Shown here: positions 12,601 through 24,600 of the stretch, piece by piece
How positions within the stretch are numbered: position 1 is the stretch's first letter
How the letters are laid out: each line of letters starts with the position of its first letter
DNA from: Balanoglossus misakiensis
Lineage: Eukaryota; Hemichordata
Assembly: GCA_040954595.2 (NCBI GenBank)
Contig: CM082585.2
Location: 10,354,001-10,418,000 of the forward strand
Length of the DNA stretch: 64,000 bases
Direction: 5' to 3'
Translations under genes and position numbers: made by a program
Notes under the pieces: generated by a model
What the model was told of the DNA's origin: nothing
What the model saw: only the letters and a program-made list of their open reading frames with translations
The model's database searches: none

Positions 12601-15600
12601 CTGCAGTGTTGTGTGATATTGTCTGTCATCATTGGAAACTATTGCTTAAAGTTTGGAATAAGAATCAGGGGTCACCAAGCAAAATTTTGAATGAGAGAGT
12701 GAAACTGTCCTTAATATGAAATCCTTTGAGCTGGTTTGGTATCGTTTAAAACATGTTGTTTCAACCGACTGTTTTTATGCACTAATCACTACTAACCATG
12801 AGTTGTGCAAAAGTGAAAGGTCAGCCATTTAGTTTCAATGGGCCTGTCAACACAATCGGTAAATGCGAAGAGTAATGAAAGTTTCAAATCTTATCAACAT
12901 TTTTTACAGCTGCAACAATTGCTGTTTCACCAGATTCACATTTGTCGTTCCAGGCCATGAATTGTGATAGTTTTCCAGGGACACAGTTTGTGGATTAGGG
13001 ATAGATCTGGAAGGTTGCACGGAAAGCACTGTCAGACAGATGAAAAGGAACACTCATTTATGTTAATTCCCGAGATTGTTTTTTTTTTCTTTCCAGTTTA
13101 ACACCCATGGAGCATTCTCGGCTCTGTGGGAATCTAGAAGACATCTTTGCCTTTCAACAGACTCTCCTGAGGGAGGTGGAGGAATTTGCCAAGTGAGTGC
13201 CAAATTTTCGTCTCCATTTTGCAGGGGAATGTTTTTAAGATTTCCCCCAGGAAGGAAGTAGCTGAGACCAATTTAAGTCGACAGAGGTCTAGTGTTCAGC
13301 TGATTACGACATCACTTTGTTTATTCTCACTCGAAGAACAGTAGACCATTTCTTTCCCAATCAGGAATTTTACCGCAATAATTCTCACTTTTCAAAAATT
13401 CTCATCAACATACATTATGTACAGAAATAAATATCTGCTTGTCATATACATTTAAACAAAGCTGATGAGTCTCGTTCAATGGATAATATATCACTTGATA
13501 CGATGAAGACTATGTTTCATTTATTGTCACTGTTTGAAGAAAAGTCCAGTCTTGATACAAGACATTCAAAAGTGTGACATTTTAAAGAAAATATGTCATT
13601 TTTGTTTTTGTTTTTTGCAGTGTCGACAAGCAACAAAGAGCAGGTGCATGTTATTTAAAAGAAGCCCCACAGTTGCAGGCGTTGTACTCTATATACTGCA
13701 GCAATCATCCAAAAGCTGTAACCATTCTCAACTCAGACGAGTATAGGTAACTTCTGCTCAAATTCTTTGATTTTATGGAGAAAAAAATGAAAATTGTACC
13801 CCAAGTTGCATTTAACTTGTGACGCTAAAGAAATGTGTTTACAGTCAACATAAACATCCTTGTTTTCCTCTCAAAATTTCAGTGACAAAGTTTACCCTTG
13901 ACGCCACATTCATGAGTTGAACACCGGATACACCTACAGACATTTTGATAGCATCAGGTCTTCAAGTTTGCGTCAAGCTGCACTGACGTCACTGTCCATA
14001 ATAAACAAACATTCTGGGTTTTTTTAATTTGTAGTGACAAGTTAGACAAGTTTATGGAAGGCCAAGGTTCGCCAAGCCCTGGCAGACTGACCCTGACAGC
14101 ATTACTCAGCATGCCATTCCGGAGACTTGACAGATACCCACTGCTTTTGGATGAACTTGAGAAGCACACAGAGGTGAGAAATGATTGGTGGAATTTTCCC
14201 TGTCAAAATGTGGTGTCAAATTTTTAACATTGTCACATTTTTTCTCTATTTTCCCCTTAATTTTAGACCAAGTGGGCATATTTTTCCGCCGTCTGTAGGC
14301 CTTGATCAAAATTTTAGGGTGGAAATATATTTTATGTCCAAGTCTGTGACATAGAGTTTTGTGTGAACGCTCATGTGTGGTTATATATATTTTTTATATA
14401 CAGGAGAGTCACCCAGACAGACAAGACGTCCACGCCGCGATTCAGATTTACAGAAATATTGTGGTAAGTTGAATCTAGAGACACTGTGGTAAGTTCAACT
14501 CTGAACTTCAAATCACAAGGTTGGGTGTTAACCCCTTCATCTCCATGGTTGGGTCCAACTCCATTGTACTAGGTGGCAATGCTGGATCTCTATACAAATG
14601 GGGGGGGGGGGGTAAGGATGAAAGATTTAGTTCTGTTTTTTTGTTATTTTTACAGGCAATTTGTCTAGATATCCGGAAACAAAAAGAATTGGAGCAAGAA
14701 ATTCTTTCAGGAGCTATCAGGCAGTGGGAGGGAGAGGTGAGTCTATATAAAAACTTCATGATTTGTCACAAAGATAAACGTTGCATGATGGACTTGCAGT
14801 GTTCACGGCGACTTAAATGATAACTGAGTTCTGTCGTAAATCATTTTGCAGGAAATTGCCTGTCTTGGTGAGATTATCAAAATGTCGCAAGTGACTCTCA
14901 TCGGTGATGAGAAGAAAGAGAGGTTCCTTCTCATGTTCCCATCAGTGCTTGTGATGCTTTCGGTTAGCCAGCGGATGAGTGGATTCATCTATCAGGTTTG
15001 TAAAGTTAAGATCATCATCATCATCATCATTATCACCATGACAATCAATCTGATTAAAATCAGATGTAGAGAACGGCGACTTGGTTTTTTTATGCTTTGA
15101 GGTCCTGTTGATGTTCATTTATTCATGTTGACTTATTTATTCTTTCATCAAATAACTCTCCCTTTCCATCCAACAGGGCAAGATTCCTCTGTCGGGAATT
15201 AGAGTCACCAAGTTAGAAGACAATGACGACCACTACCACGCTTTTGAAATCTCGGGAAATCTTATAGATAAAATTGTTGTGCAGACGACAAGTCCAAAAG
15301 AACAGAATGATTGGATCGATTCCCTCCAGAGACAAAGCAAGTCTAGCCCAATACCGTCACAGCCAAGCTCTGGACAGGTGAATTGAACCACATGTTTTTA
15401 AGATTCAGTGATTTTGAAACTAAGCCTTAACAGCTGTCAATTATTTTCATGTTTTGAGTCAGTAAATCTTACTCTCAATGACATTTTTTTCAAAATATTG
15501 TTTAATTTTTGGCAGATTTCCCAACGTTCGACAAGCAGCACAGATAGCAGGAGTTCGGCAAGTCCCACACGACACACTTCACTGCCTGACCATCTACGGC

Positions 15601-18600
15601 CAAAAACATGGAGCATGAGTTGTCTTCGGCCAGCGCCTCCACTCCGGCCAACAACTGTCCTCATGATCAAAGACGAGGCGCAGAAAAGTCCCAAGTCAGT
15701 TCGGAAAATGCTACACTCCAGCAAACGAAAAACAGGTGAGTGCATGACACCCTGCCAACCTTTATAGTGGACTGGTCCAAAATTTTGTCATGGATTTTTA
15801 AGCAAATATGATGAAGTGAGAGTTAATCTGTGCTGGCATTGACAAGTGAACAAACCTGAACTAAAATTATTCTGTGTGCAAAATCTTTAATGTTTTTAGA
15901 ACGCCCAAAGGTGATGGAAGAAGAAATACAAAAGAAATCGGACAGTAAATCCCTCGCTGAAGATGCCCGGATTTTGAAAGTTATTGAATCTTATTGCACA
16001 AGTGCCACAGGCAAAGGACACATGTCAGGTGAGATTAAAGACTAATTGTGGAATTTTTGTTTACAGCACAGATGAAACATCTGGAAATTTTCGGCACTGG
16101 TTTGTTCAGATGTGTGCAATCATTCGCAGAGTTCACCAGTGTTCCGGGTCTATCCCAGAAATGCATGCGTTGACTCTTGCATGGAATTGACCTCACCCTG
16201 TGAATGTTACATTGTCAGCTTTCAACTTTATTCTCTAGTCACTTCTTCAGGACGTCAACACCTATGATAGCAATTGTGTTAAAATAATTGCAGTTTACAC
16301 TGCGTTTTCATCAGGTGAACTTTGGGGATGGGGGTGGGGGGATACAGTGGCAAGTTCTAATCAAGCAATACAGATATTCTGAAAAGAGTTCTTTTTGCAT
16401 GTTAAATCGACATTTGCACTTCATTTGCATGTTTGTACGTGGTTTCCAAACTTTGAAACTCTGGCTAGAAAAAAATTAACTCTTTGGTTTTCAGCATGTA
16501 ATCTTATTGGGTGCCAAGCACTTCCCATCATTGATCAATTACACTCACCCCCACTACTATGATCGGGTTCATTCACTCCCATAATTAAAGTGGAATGTTC
16601 CACTCTGCAGTGGAGTTCCATGAGGTCACACCAAAGTAGATGTAGTGATAGGGTGTACAGCTCTTGCTACATTAACGACAGCCTTAATACAACCCAAGTA
16701 GGCCATGGGTGATTGTCTTATACCAACACACAGACACACATTTTTTTTTACTTGCTGGTTTGTCTAGATTTGACCTTCTTATCGATTTGAGATATTTTGT
16801 CAATCTTTGTATAGTTGTGTATTTTTGCAAACAAGGCCCTGAAATGTCAAGTCAAACATATTTACCACCGTACCATATCATCGTCGTGCCAACCATAGCA
16901 GTCATTCAATCAAGCAAACCATTTCTTTTTTCTACTGTAAGCATACACAATTAATGCATGTGTTCCATTTTTTTTTATACAAATTACTTTTTTTCATTTT
17001 TCCCCAAAATACAACTATTTCAATCTTCATAAACATACCATAAAGTTATTTCAACTATGAAATTCATTTTTAGTTTTGTTTTATCTACAGTGTCATGCAT
17101 ACTTTTAATTTCTTCATAAAATCTAATATATATCATTCTTTTTTTTTGTTTGGTTGAGTGGCTAATGTGGTTTGTGCTTATTCCCTTTTTTCATGGCTTA
17201 TTTTACCCGTGGCTATACTGACTCACCCAACTTTCTGCACCCTACCACCCCTGCACCACACAGTGGACCCACCCATACACCACATAGAGTTGTCACAGCA
17301 ACCGGGCAGTATCTATGGCAACAGAGCAAGAGCTGGAAATGGAAGGGCCGTGGCTATGAGCGATTATGAAGACTACTCTCTACTTTTGCCTGGGGGAACA
17401 GTAACTTGTTGTTCGGCTTTGCAGTACTTGAAGAAATTTTGAAGCGTAGATGTTGTTACTCAAACATGGACACACTGCCATGCAGATTTGTCTGGATTTT
17501 TGTGCCAAAACTTTATAAAACAGCTTTTTTAAAAGCTCCTGGGTGAAAACTGAAAGAATCCTGTGCATTCCTGCCAAATATGTGAACTCCACAAAGAACT
17601 TCTCAAGATCCGAAACCCAAGATACATAACGACCAGTAGTGCAGTGAGTGGAGAAGAATGAAGGATGCCCTCTAGTGCCCTATTGCCATGACTCTGACAC
17701 CCACCATTGATGCTCTCAACATAAATACTATTACCATAGATAAGTCTGCTATTTATCCAGAAATGTATTTACATGAGCACAGAGTGCACCCCTACGCCGT
17801 TCCGTGTAAACATTCCATCCCTGTCTTTCTTTGTAAAATGGTTCAGTCCTCATGCCTGCCTTGTTGGGTCAGTCCACCTCTTCAAAGAATAGGGGTGTGA
17901 GGTGTGCAGTTAGAGACCAGACACTCCTTTTCTGTCAGATGGAGTGATTTGATCCAATGAAGAAGACAGTTGTCTGTTCAACCATTATTCCTTAAGTGTA
18001 CAATTTCTTGTGATTATGCCAGTAGATGAAATCTTGTATATCTTGCACTATGAATAAATATATGTAAATGTTCACTTTATAGAAAATTTTGTGTTTGCCA
18101 AATATCAAGGCGTCTTGTTCTTCCAGCACAAAGAAAAATTATATTTTATGTTACCTTTGCATGTTTTTCATGTGTCTGCCGAATGTTATTTACATGATTA
18201 GTATAAACATCACTTCTGTATTTTGGCAATCTTTGCCAGATGAATGATCACTCTACCTTTATCGATAAAAACATAATATATGAAAATATTTGTGACTTCT
18301 GTGTGGATGAAATTCAAGTTTTACTCGACAAGCAATAATACACAGCAATATGATATAGATTGTAATCTTATAAAAAATAGAGGTTTCAAATCAAGTTTGA
18401 GAAACATTGCCTGCCAGTATGCATGAAATTATTTATTTGTTCTGATTGATGTTTGATATTTTGTTTTATTATAAACCAGACTTTTACCTGCAAAAGACGG
18501 AATTCGTTGTCAGTAAAGTTGACCTCTGAACCCAAATTAGCATAAGGGAAGTAAAGGACAGTACTTTGCAACTGTGTATGTTCAAAGGTCATGGCTTAAA

Positions 18601-19635
18601 GTGTATTTTGTATGCAAGCTCTTAAAAATGTATTTCATGAAAAAATTTAATAAAAAGCTGTGCAATTTTTTTTTGCAATTAAACAATTTTGAGTGTTCTT
18701 GTGATGTGAGTGTTCTGAAACTTGATATTTCAAGAAATAAATACTTCAGCTTTACTACAGTTTTGCTGTCCTATCTGATGAGTGTATGAGGAAACAATAT
18801 ATCTATGGTAAATATAAAAGTCTGTCATCCCTTACAAAATAAATCCTGCAGAAAAATTAGTTAGGTCAGATGTATATAACCAAATTTCATAAACACTAAT
18901 TCAGCAGCAACATTATCGACTTGCTATTGCCCAGAAAATACCCATGTCATCAAATATTGGTCTTTAAAACAGAGGTGTCTCCCCAGCCCAGTGTGACCCA
19001 AAAGGTCAAAGTTCAAATACGAAAGGTCATCCTGGTTTACGGTATACATTGGATTTGATCTACTGATATTGGAATGTCAGAGGTCAAATCTAACAATGTG
19101 AAACCAATATCACAATCGATTCCATATCAAAATGCAACACTGAAACGAGGAACTTGTGGTGTTGTGCAATTAAAAGTGACATCATACTTTTTTTGTTTCT
19201 TTCAGTTCACCTTTTTGCAGACGACAATCCACAAGTGATAATTGCCGAAGAAGAGAAAATTATAGTGGAGGAAATAAAAGGCAATCAAACAGTCATGGAG
19301 GAAAGGTCAGTGATTTGGTCTGCATTGTCAAGGGAACGCTCTTTTTAGGTTTTCTAATTTTACTCTGTTATGTTAACATATGAACAATACCTGAGTATGG
19401 TAGATATGTCATATGCCACTTATGATGTGAATTCTTGTTCTTCTCATCTTTTTGTAGGAGCCTTGTAGACACAGTGTATGCTTTACGAGATCAAGTGAAA
19501 GATTTGACGGAGCAAACAAAACGACTCAAACGAGGACTCGACGATGAAGTCAAAGCCAGGAAGAAACTGGAAGTTGCGTTTAAAAAGACATTGAAAAGTC
19601 CCTCAGACTTTAATGCCGAAGAAACAAAATTATGA
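3601..19635 (+). CDS. ARHGEF7: PIX-type Rho guanine-nucleotide exchange factor (ARHGEF7/ARHGEF6 orthologue)
   Basis: Activates Rac/Cdc42 and links PAK and GIT at adhesions and synapses (family knowledge). Coding exons: 3601-3790, 11721-11824, 12442-12536, 13097-13192, 13621-13746, 14035-14173, 14404-14463, 14656-14736, 14852-14995, 15177-15377, 15516-15735, 15900-16028, 19206-19305, 19458-19635. They sum to 1863 bases in frame, 620 aa (human beta-PIX about 646). Seen in order: SH3 at residues 5-62 ([33 protein letters not shown]); Dbl-homology 99-275 ([20 protein letters not shown]); PH 300-400 ([24 protein letters not shown]); proline-rich [13 protein letters not shown]-binding segment [16 protein letters not shown] near 510-525; C-terminal coiled coil ([12 protein letters not shown]); and a terminal EETKL resembling the class I PDZ ligand of beta-PIX. 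No calponin-homology domain was found upstream, so this matches the short isoform. Intron 1 is 7.9 kb; the 3.2-kb intron before the coiled coil holds a possible alternative end. ARHGEF6 versus ARHGEF7 cannot be separated, as the invertebrate gene is probably the single ancestor. Confidence 0.93.
3843..3891. repeat. Perfect 23-bp inverted repeat (tight hairpin)
   Basis: Bases 3843-3865 are the exact reverse complement of 3869-3891, with a 3-base loop. It begins 52 bases after the exon 1 donor of the PIX gene. The loop is too short for a normal microRNA precursor. It may be a small fold-back element or a cruciform-prone site. Confidence 0.8.
4605..4769. repeat. Perfect 67-bp inverted repeat with 31-bp spacer
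   Basis: Arm 4605-4671 is identical to the reverse complement of 4703-4769 across all 67 bases; the spacer 4672-4702 is AT-richer and unique. The arms are GC-richer than the surrounding intron and begin with AGTGGGTCAC. Perfect identity means a recent origin or gene conversion between the arms. It looks like a fold-back (MITE-like) element in intron 1 of the PIX gene. No clear target-site duplication is visible. Confidence 0.85.
8361..8366 (+). promoter_or_regulatory. TATA-box-like site in PIX intron 1
   Basis: TATAAA in the context TTGTATAAAGGCAGTCGC, followed by a stretch (8370-8640) clearly richer in GC than the intron around it. It lies about 280 bases before a possible alternative first coding exon. 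This suggests an internal promoter, with no direct proof. Confidence 0.25.
8640..8766 (+). CDS. Possible alternative first coding exon of the PIX gene (lacks SH3)
   Basis: An ATG at 8640 with A at -3 and G at +4 opens a frame of 42 codons plus one base, ending at a good donor (ACAT|GTAAGG, 8766/8767). The peptide starts [20 protein letters not shown], combining an N-myristoylation/palmitoylation-like MGC start with a dense basic cluster, a familiar membrane-targeting arrangement. The exon ends in phase 1, exactly the phase with which PIX exon 2 (11721) is entered, so splicing would replace the SH3 domain and keep the DH frame. An in-frame upstream ATG at 8613 also exists. Phase match alone has a one-in-three chance; no family similarity supports the peptide. 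Confidence 0.25.
14525..14615. repeat. Diverged copy of a short palindromic dispersed element, with poly-G tract
   Basis: Contains TTAACCCCTTCATCTCCATG, GTTGGGTCCAACTCCATTGT and a weak match to the family's second half, followed by 13 G (14600-14612). It resembles better copies at 38315-38395 and 42857-42944. It lies in a PIX intron between exons ending 14463 and starting 14656. Confidence 0.45.
17264..17442 (+). CDS. Possible alternative last coding exon of the PIX gene
   Basis: A pyrimidine-rich acceptor (17261-17263 CAG) is followed by a frame that, entered in phase 1 from the exon ending 16028, runs to a TGA at 17440-17442. It would append about 59 residues rich in polar groups, including [14 protein letters not shown] and a TCCS motif. 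A canonical AATAAA sits at 18053-18058, about 610 bases further on. Mammalian beta-PIX has an alternative C-terminus without the coiled coil that also carries an SDYD-type stretch and a CCS motif (recalled, not checked). The form made here would lose the coiled coil and the EETKL tail. Confidence 0.35.
18053..18058 (+). terminator. Polyadenylation signal AATAAA for the alternative PIX end
   Basis: Canonical hexamer in the context CTATGAATAAATATATG, 611 bases past the stop of the candidate alternative last exon and before the coiled-coil exons. It would allow a transcript ending within the 3.2-kb intron. Confidence 0.3.
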
Positions 19636-20522
19636 CAAGGACTCCTGATGTGTTACTCAAACAGATAGCAAATGTGTGCTTGTAACAGCACCTTCCACAG
19701 TTCTGTGAAGACTGAAATCGTGCCATGCACTGTATGTATATACACAGATTTTGATGGAAATGAGTTTTTGTGAATGAGATTTGATCAGAGTAACAACAGT
19801 CTTAGCCTGGAATCTATGAATGGGGAATGTTGCGCCAAAACTATGCAAAGATCCTTGTGTTATTTTCTAGGAAGGCCCAGCAGAGTTTAAACTGGGGATT
19901 CGTGGTTTTGTATCCAAAGAGAAACACAAGAGCAGTATTCAGTGTGATGTGCCCCGTGTTGCATAGTTGTTAAGGTTAGTGTTCTATAAACAGCCCACAC
20001 AAGACATTAAGAGCGACATGGGGTTTGTTACCTCGGTTACTGTTTGGGACTGAGGGACCTCCATGTTGAAACACTTGGGCACTGAACATAGGTTCCAGGC
20101 TGAGATTTCCCCATTGACATATCACAAATATAAGTGTTGTAAGAATGAATCGAGACAGGGGTCCTCTGCGATCTCAGTTATCTTCAAGTAACCAGGAAAA
20201 AGTATAATCAGAGAAACCACAATGCCTAATGTGTTGGCTTTTGTGATAGGAGTAAAAAGAAGCATTGCTATGAACAGATTTGTCATGTGAGGGCACACTT
20301 GCATCTGTGAAGGTGCTGTGAGAATTGATGGTGCCGTTTCAAAGCATGATGGGATAATGTGTAATCGTCCATTTGCTATTGGGTAACACATCTGCTCCAC
20401 CAATGCACTGGTGTGAAGGTGCCCCCTGCAGAGTGTTAGCTGTTTAGGGTGCGAGTCTGTTGGCTATACGGTGGTGGTGCTGTTTATCTGGGAATTAAAG
20501 TGCTTCAAGTTGACAGCCAGGA

Positions 20523-20528
20523 AATAAA
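20523..20528 (+). terminator. Possible polyadenylation signal of the PIX gene
   Basis: AATAAA 888 bases after the PIX stop codon, the first canonical hexamer I see on this strand downstream. The implied 3' untranslated region of about 0.9 kb is ordinary. Further A-rich hexamers exist near 21420. Confidence 0.35.
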
Positions 20529-20741
20529 CTTGTGGAAGATCCACAAGTGCATTTATTTCAGCAGAGTTGTCAGTATCCAAGATATATTATCTTTGCTTAA
20601 AGAATGGTTGAATACACAAGACAAATTCTAAATCAAGCACTTAGTGACAGAATGGACAGCAAGCAATACAGGAAGATGATTTTGACAGGAACTTTTTTAC
20701 TGGGTGTATACGTGGGCTAAATCATTTAAATAGGAGAAATT

Positions 20742-20852
20742 CTCACCAATCAAATTAGACTTGTACTGCGTCATTTAATAGAAGACATGTTAACCAATCA
20801 AATTAGACTTGTACTGCCATAATTCAAATGTAAGACATGTCCTTCAATCAAA
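20742..20852. repeat. Short tandem repeat of about 49 bp, 2.3 copies, with CCAAT cores
   Basis: CACCAATCAAATTAGACTTG recurs with CCAAT at 20746-20750 and 20794-20798, and a third degenerate TCAATCAAATTAG at 20844. The spacings are 48 and 50 bases, and the blocks GTACTGC and GACATGT repeat with the same period. It lies between the convergent PIX and ACE genes. Confidence 0.7.
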
Positions 20853-21664
20853 TTAGTTTCATTGCTAGGATCTTATTGGTTACTGCTGCATCACATGACC
20901 TGTTGATTTCTTTGCTGTTGCATCATGGGTAGCCAATGTGGTTTTGAGAATGGCAGCTGCACTAGCACTATGTTCAAAGTCTCTAGGACCAAAAGCGTTG
21001 CTGAAAACAAATTAATTCTGTGCAAGGCATTTGCAGTAACCAAAGGTGGAAGATGATTAGGATTAACATATTATTTCCAGCCATTTGTCTGGGCAAAAGA
21101 TGTGCAGATATTGCTAGCTTCAACTCATTTTTTCAGTGCATTTGAAAAAAATATAGATTAAAACTTAAAATGTAGAATAGTTTGGTCCAGAATTTCCACT
21201 TGCTAGTTTCTGCCTGTAGACTCTTGTGATTTGCTGCTTTGAGGAGAAAATGTGGATCTTTCGTTAAATTTGTTCCACAAAAGTATTCAGACAATTCAGT
21301 TGTTGTTTTGTTTTTGTTTTTTCGTTTTAAGGTCCTTGCAAAATAATGTGTAACGAAAATTTTGTGTAAATCCTGTCTGGATCATGTGAGAAATATTCCC
21401 ATGAAATATCGGATTGGGAAATAAAATAAATTGAAGTGTTTCATATTTTGAGATTATCTTTTCTGTTTTAATCTGTGTTGGTATGGTGATTATAAACACA
21501 TACAATAGATCGGAAAAGCACACTTTTGAAAATAAGACTATATTAAATGCACTCATTTAGCTGTGAAAAACCATGTCCCCATAATGCTTATTATAAATGA
21601 TTTGTCTCATGTTTGCTATGGCAAGGTTAATATACATTTCTTCAGATTGTCTGCAAGGTTTCTT

Positions 21665-24600
21665 TTAGTATAACAGTGCTCCCAGCAGCATGATAACCAT
21701 GGCAACAATCAGGCTGACTTTCGCCGTTTCTTTTGGACCTCCAGAAACTGTTGACAAAATTGAGAAAAAAAGGCATATTACTGTGACTTTCCATATTCAG
21801 ACTTGACATGACTGGAAGATTCTGTCGTGTGCAATGATTGTGAACATAAAAAGCATGTGCGAGCAATGTTTGTCCAGGCAGGGACTTAAACAAGCTGACC
21901 TGACCAAGCCTAGTGGACCCTACAATGCAAATCTTGTCTCTATTATTTTCTCAAATCTGACAAAACATCACATGAAACAAACAATGGGGTAAATAACACA
22001 TACTGTCCAGATCCCAGCCCGGTACATCTCCATTCTTCTCATTTTCGGCATCCAGGTATTGGATCAATGGCGCAAAGTAATCCATTAATGGCCGTGCATC
22101 CATTTGTCGACTTCCGGTTAAAGCTTCCATTGCCTCCGGCCATGGTTTGCTTCTTCCGAGCTTCAACATGTCGCTGTTATGGAAAAGAGGTAAACAACTT
22201 GTATTTAATGTTCTGTCATGTGAACTTCAATTGTTATGTTACTTGGGATTTGACATTTTCTGTTCTACCATTCATTCATGAGTAATTTGCATGTATTCTT
22301 CTACATCACCTGTTGAAAGATAACAGAATACTGAAAAAGACTTACGCAAGTTTTTGCCCCGCCGCAGTTGATTCGTGGATATCGCATCGATGCAGCGGCA
22401 CGTCACTCTGTCCAGCCAAATCACAGAGCGCCTTATGGAACTGAAACTGTATGATGTAACTTATGAAATACCTACCAAACAAAAGAATTTGGAAAAAAAG
22501 TTAGAATTACAATACATTGAAATTGATGAGTGTCTGCTTAGATAGGATACTGCTTATTTTGCAGTCATTCCCATTCTTTGGGACCTGTTGTCATTGTTTT
22601 CAATTTCGTTGGAAAAAATAATTTATATAAGTCTAGACAAGACCCACCTGATGTAGGGCGTGTTGCTGTTGATGTGGTATTTTGCTGCAGGATCAAAATC
22701 ATCTTCACTTCTTGACACTGGTGGCGCTATACCTTGGTATCGTGTTCTGTTGGTCGAAATTGATAAAGGGATAGTCAATCATAGATAGATGACCGCCACT
22801 TTTTGCTATATAAGTTCCATCTCTGTATGTCAGTGGTCCAAACATTGACAGTACGTTCACTTCTAAAGACGACATACCTTAGCTCCCACCACTTGGCATT
22901 GTAATTCTCGGGTGTTATTTCGCCAGCGTAGACATCCCACCTCCAGAGATCCATAAGCAAGCCGAAGGGAAGAAATATTATTTTCTTCAACGCTTGACTC
23001 ATCAGATAGTTCAGGTCGGACTCTGGGTGGAACAGAGTACAAACACGCGAATAAAAATGGGTGAACCTCATTTTCCATAGTTTCAACCTTGATCTTGGTC
23101 CATCAAATCAATTTTCAAAGTCTCAGCCCATCAAGGAGGACAGACGCATACCTGTATCATCGCCAACTTCGTCCAACAACCCTATTTTCTTTAAATGTTC
23201 AGGTGTAGACACAGACAATGACAGAACATCACCCACAGCTTCGTGAAACCCAGAATTTGCACCCCTGCGGTAGACAACTGGGTGATGCTTGTACTGAAGA
23301 TAATATTGTACGTGGCCCATTTCATGATGAACTGTGATGAGGCTCTGCATAGTTATGTCTGTACACTGTTTGATTCTATAAGGAGATTCGAATTAGTCCA
23401 AGAGAAGATTTATGTTAGTCGTTTTTACCATTCATGGACGGATACTAATTAAATCACTCGTTTATCATTCTAAAGTTGTACAAAACTAAGAATTGTGCTA
23501 AAACGCCTTACTTGTCATGAGTACTGTCCAATTGCGCTCACCAGGTATCGCGTTTTTTTAATGAATGACGTCGCTGTTTACCTGACGTCCCTTGCATTGT
23601 AGAAATCCCAGGCCGATGCATGGCAGACGACTTCTCTGCCATCGTCAGGTTTTTCTATCATCGAATCGTCCCAAAACGATTGCGGTGTTGCCGCCAATCC
23701 CAGCTTCACGAAAAATTCCTCGGAAATCTCGAACATCTGTCGCGCATCGTATCCCTGTAAAGTAAATGAATTGAAACGTAATTCCACTGTCAAATACTCT
23801 ACCCCCCCCCCCCTCGAAATTAATTGTTTTCCCTTATCCCGATGCAAAATGGGAAAAATTGGAGCTGGTGTCGGTTGACCTTACATCGTCTTTTAGTTTC
23901 TGAGTGACGTCCACTGTTGGTTTCCCAGGAAACGGTTCCACAAGGTCCAGGATGTTGTTCCAGGTCTGAGCCCACATATTACCTGTGAAGTGAAACACAG
24001 TATAACAAGCCGAACTTCGTGAGTTTTACAACTAGCGAAATCTATGCATGCTGCTCTCAGGATGGAAGAAAGTCCTCAAATCTTACCCAGCAAGTGGGCA
24101 GGAATTGGCCCAGTCAGATCTACTTTATCCTCTCCGTAATGTCGACTTAGTTTTCTTCGGACATAAGCGTGCAGTTTCTTGTAGAGTGGTTCTAGTTGTT
24201 CATACAGCCTGATGACGTCACCTTCCAAATCGGCCACGTCATACGAGTACCGAAGATACTCGCCGTAGTCGGAGAACTTTACATCTGCGACGGAAGCGAA
24301 AATGCAAATGAACTGTGCAACAGGTGGCTAGGATGCTTTGACAGACAGGCACCGGTACCTGTCCAGTTCATGGACCCCATAGTCTAACAGTTTTTGTCGG
24401 GGAGTAAGCATATATAGGTTTACAAAAGTCTGCCTCAATACACTATTGACCAATTGTAAAAACTTACCATTTGCATTGGCAGCCTTGTTGGCCAACTCAA
24501 CAAACCGAGTGTAGGTATCACGTGTTGGTTTACCGGCCTGGTCTCGCCAACCTCGCCAACACCATAAAAGTTCATCATAATCTCGACTGTCGGCCATAAT

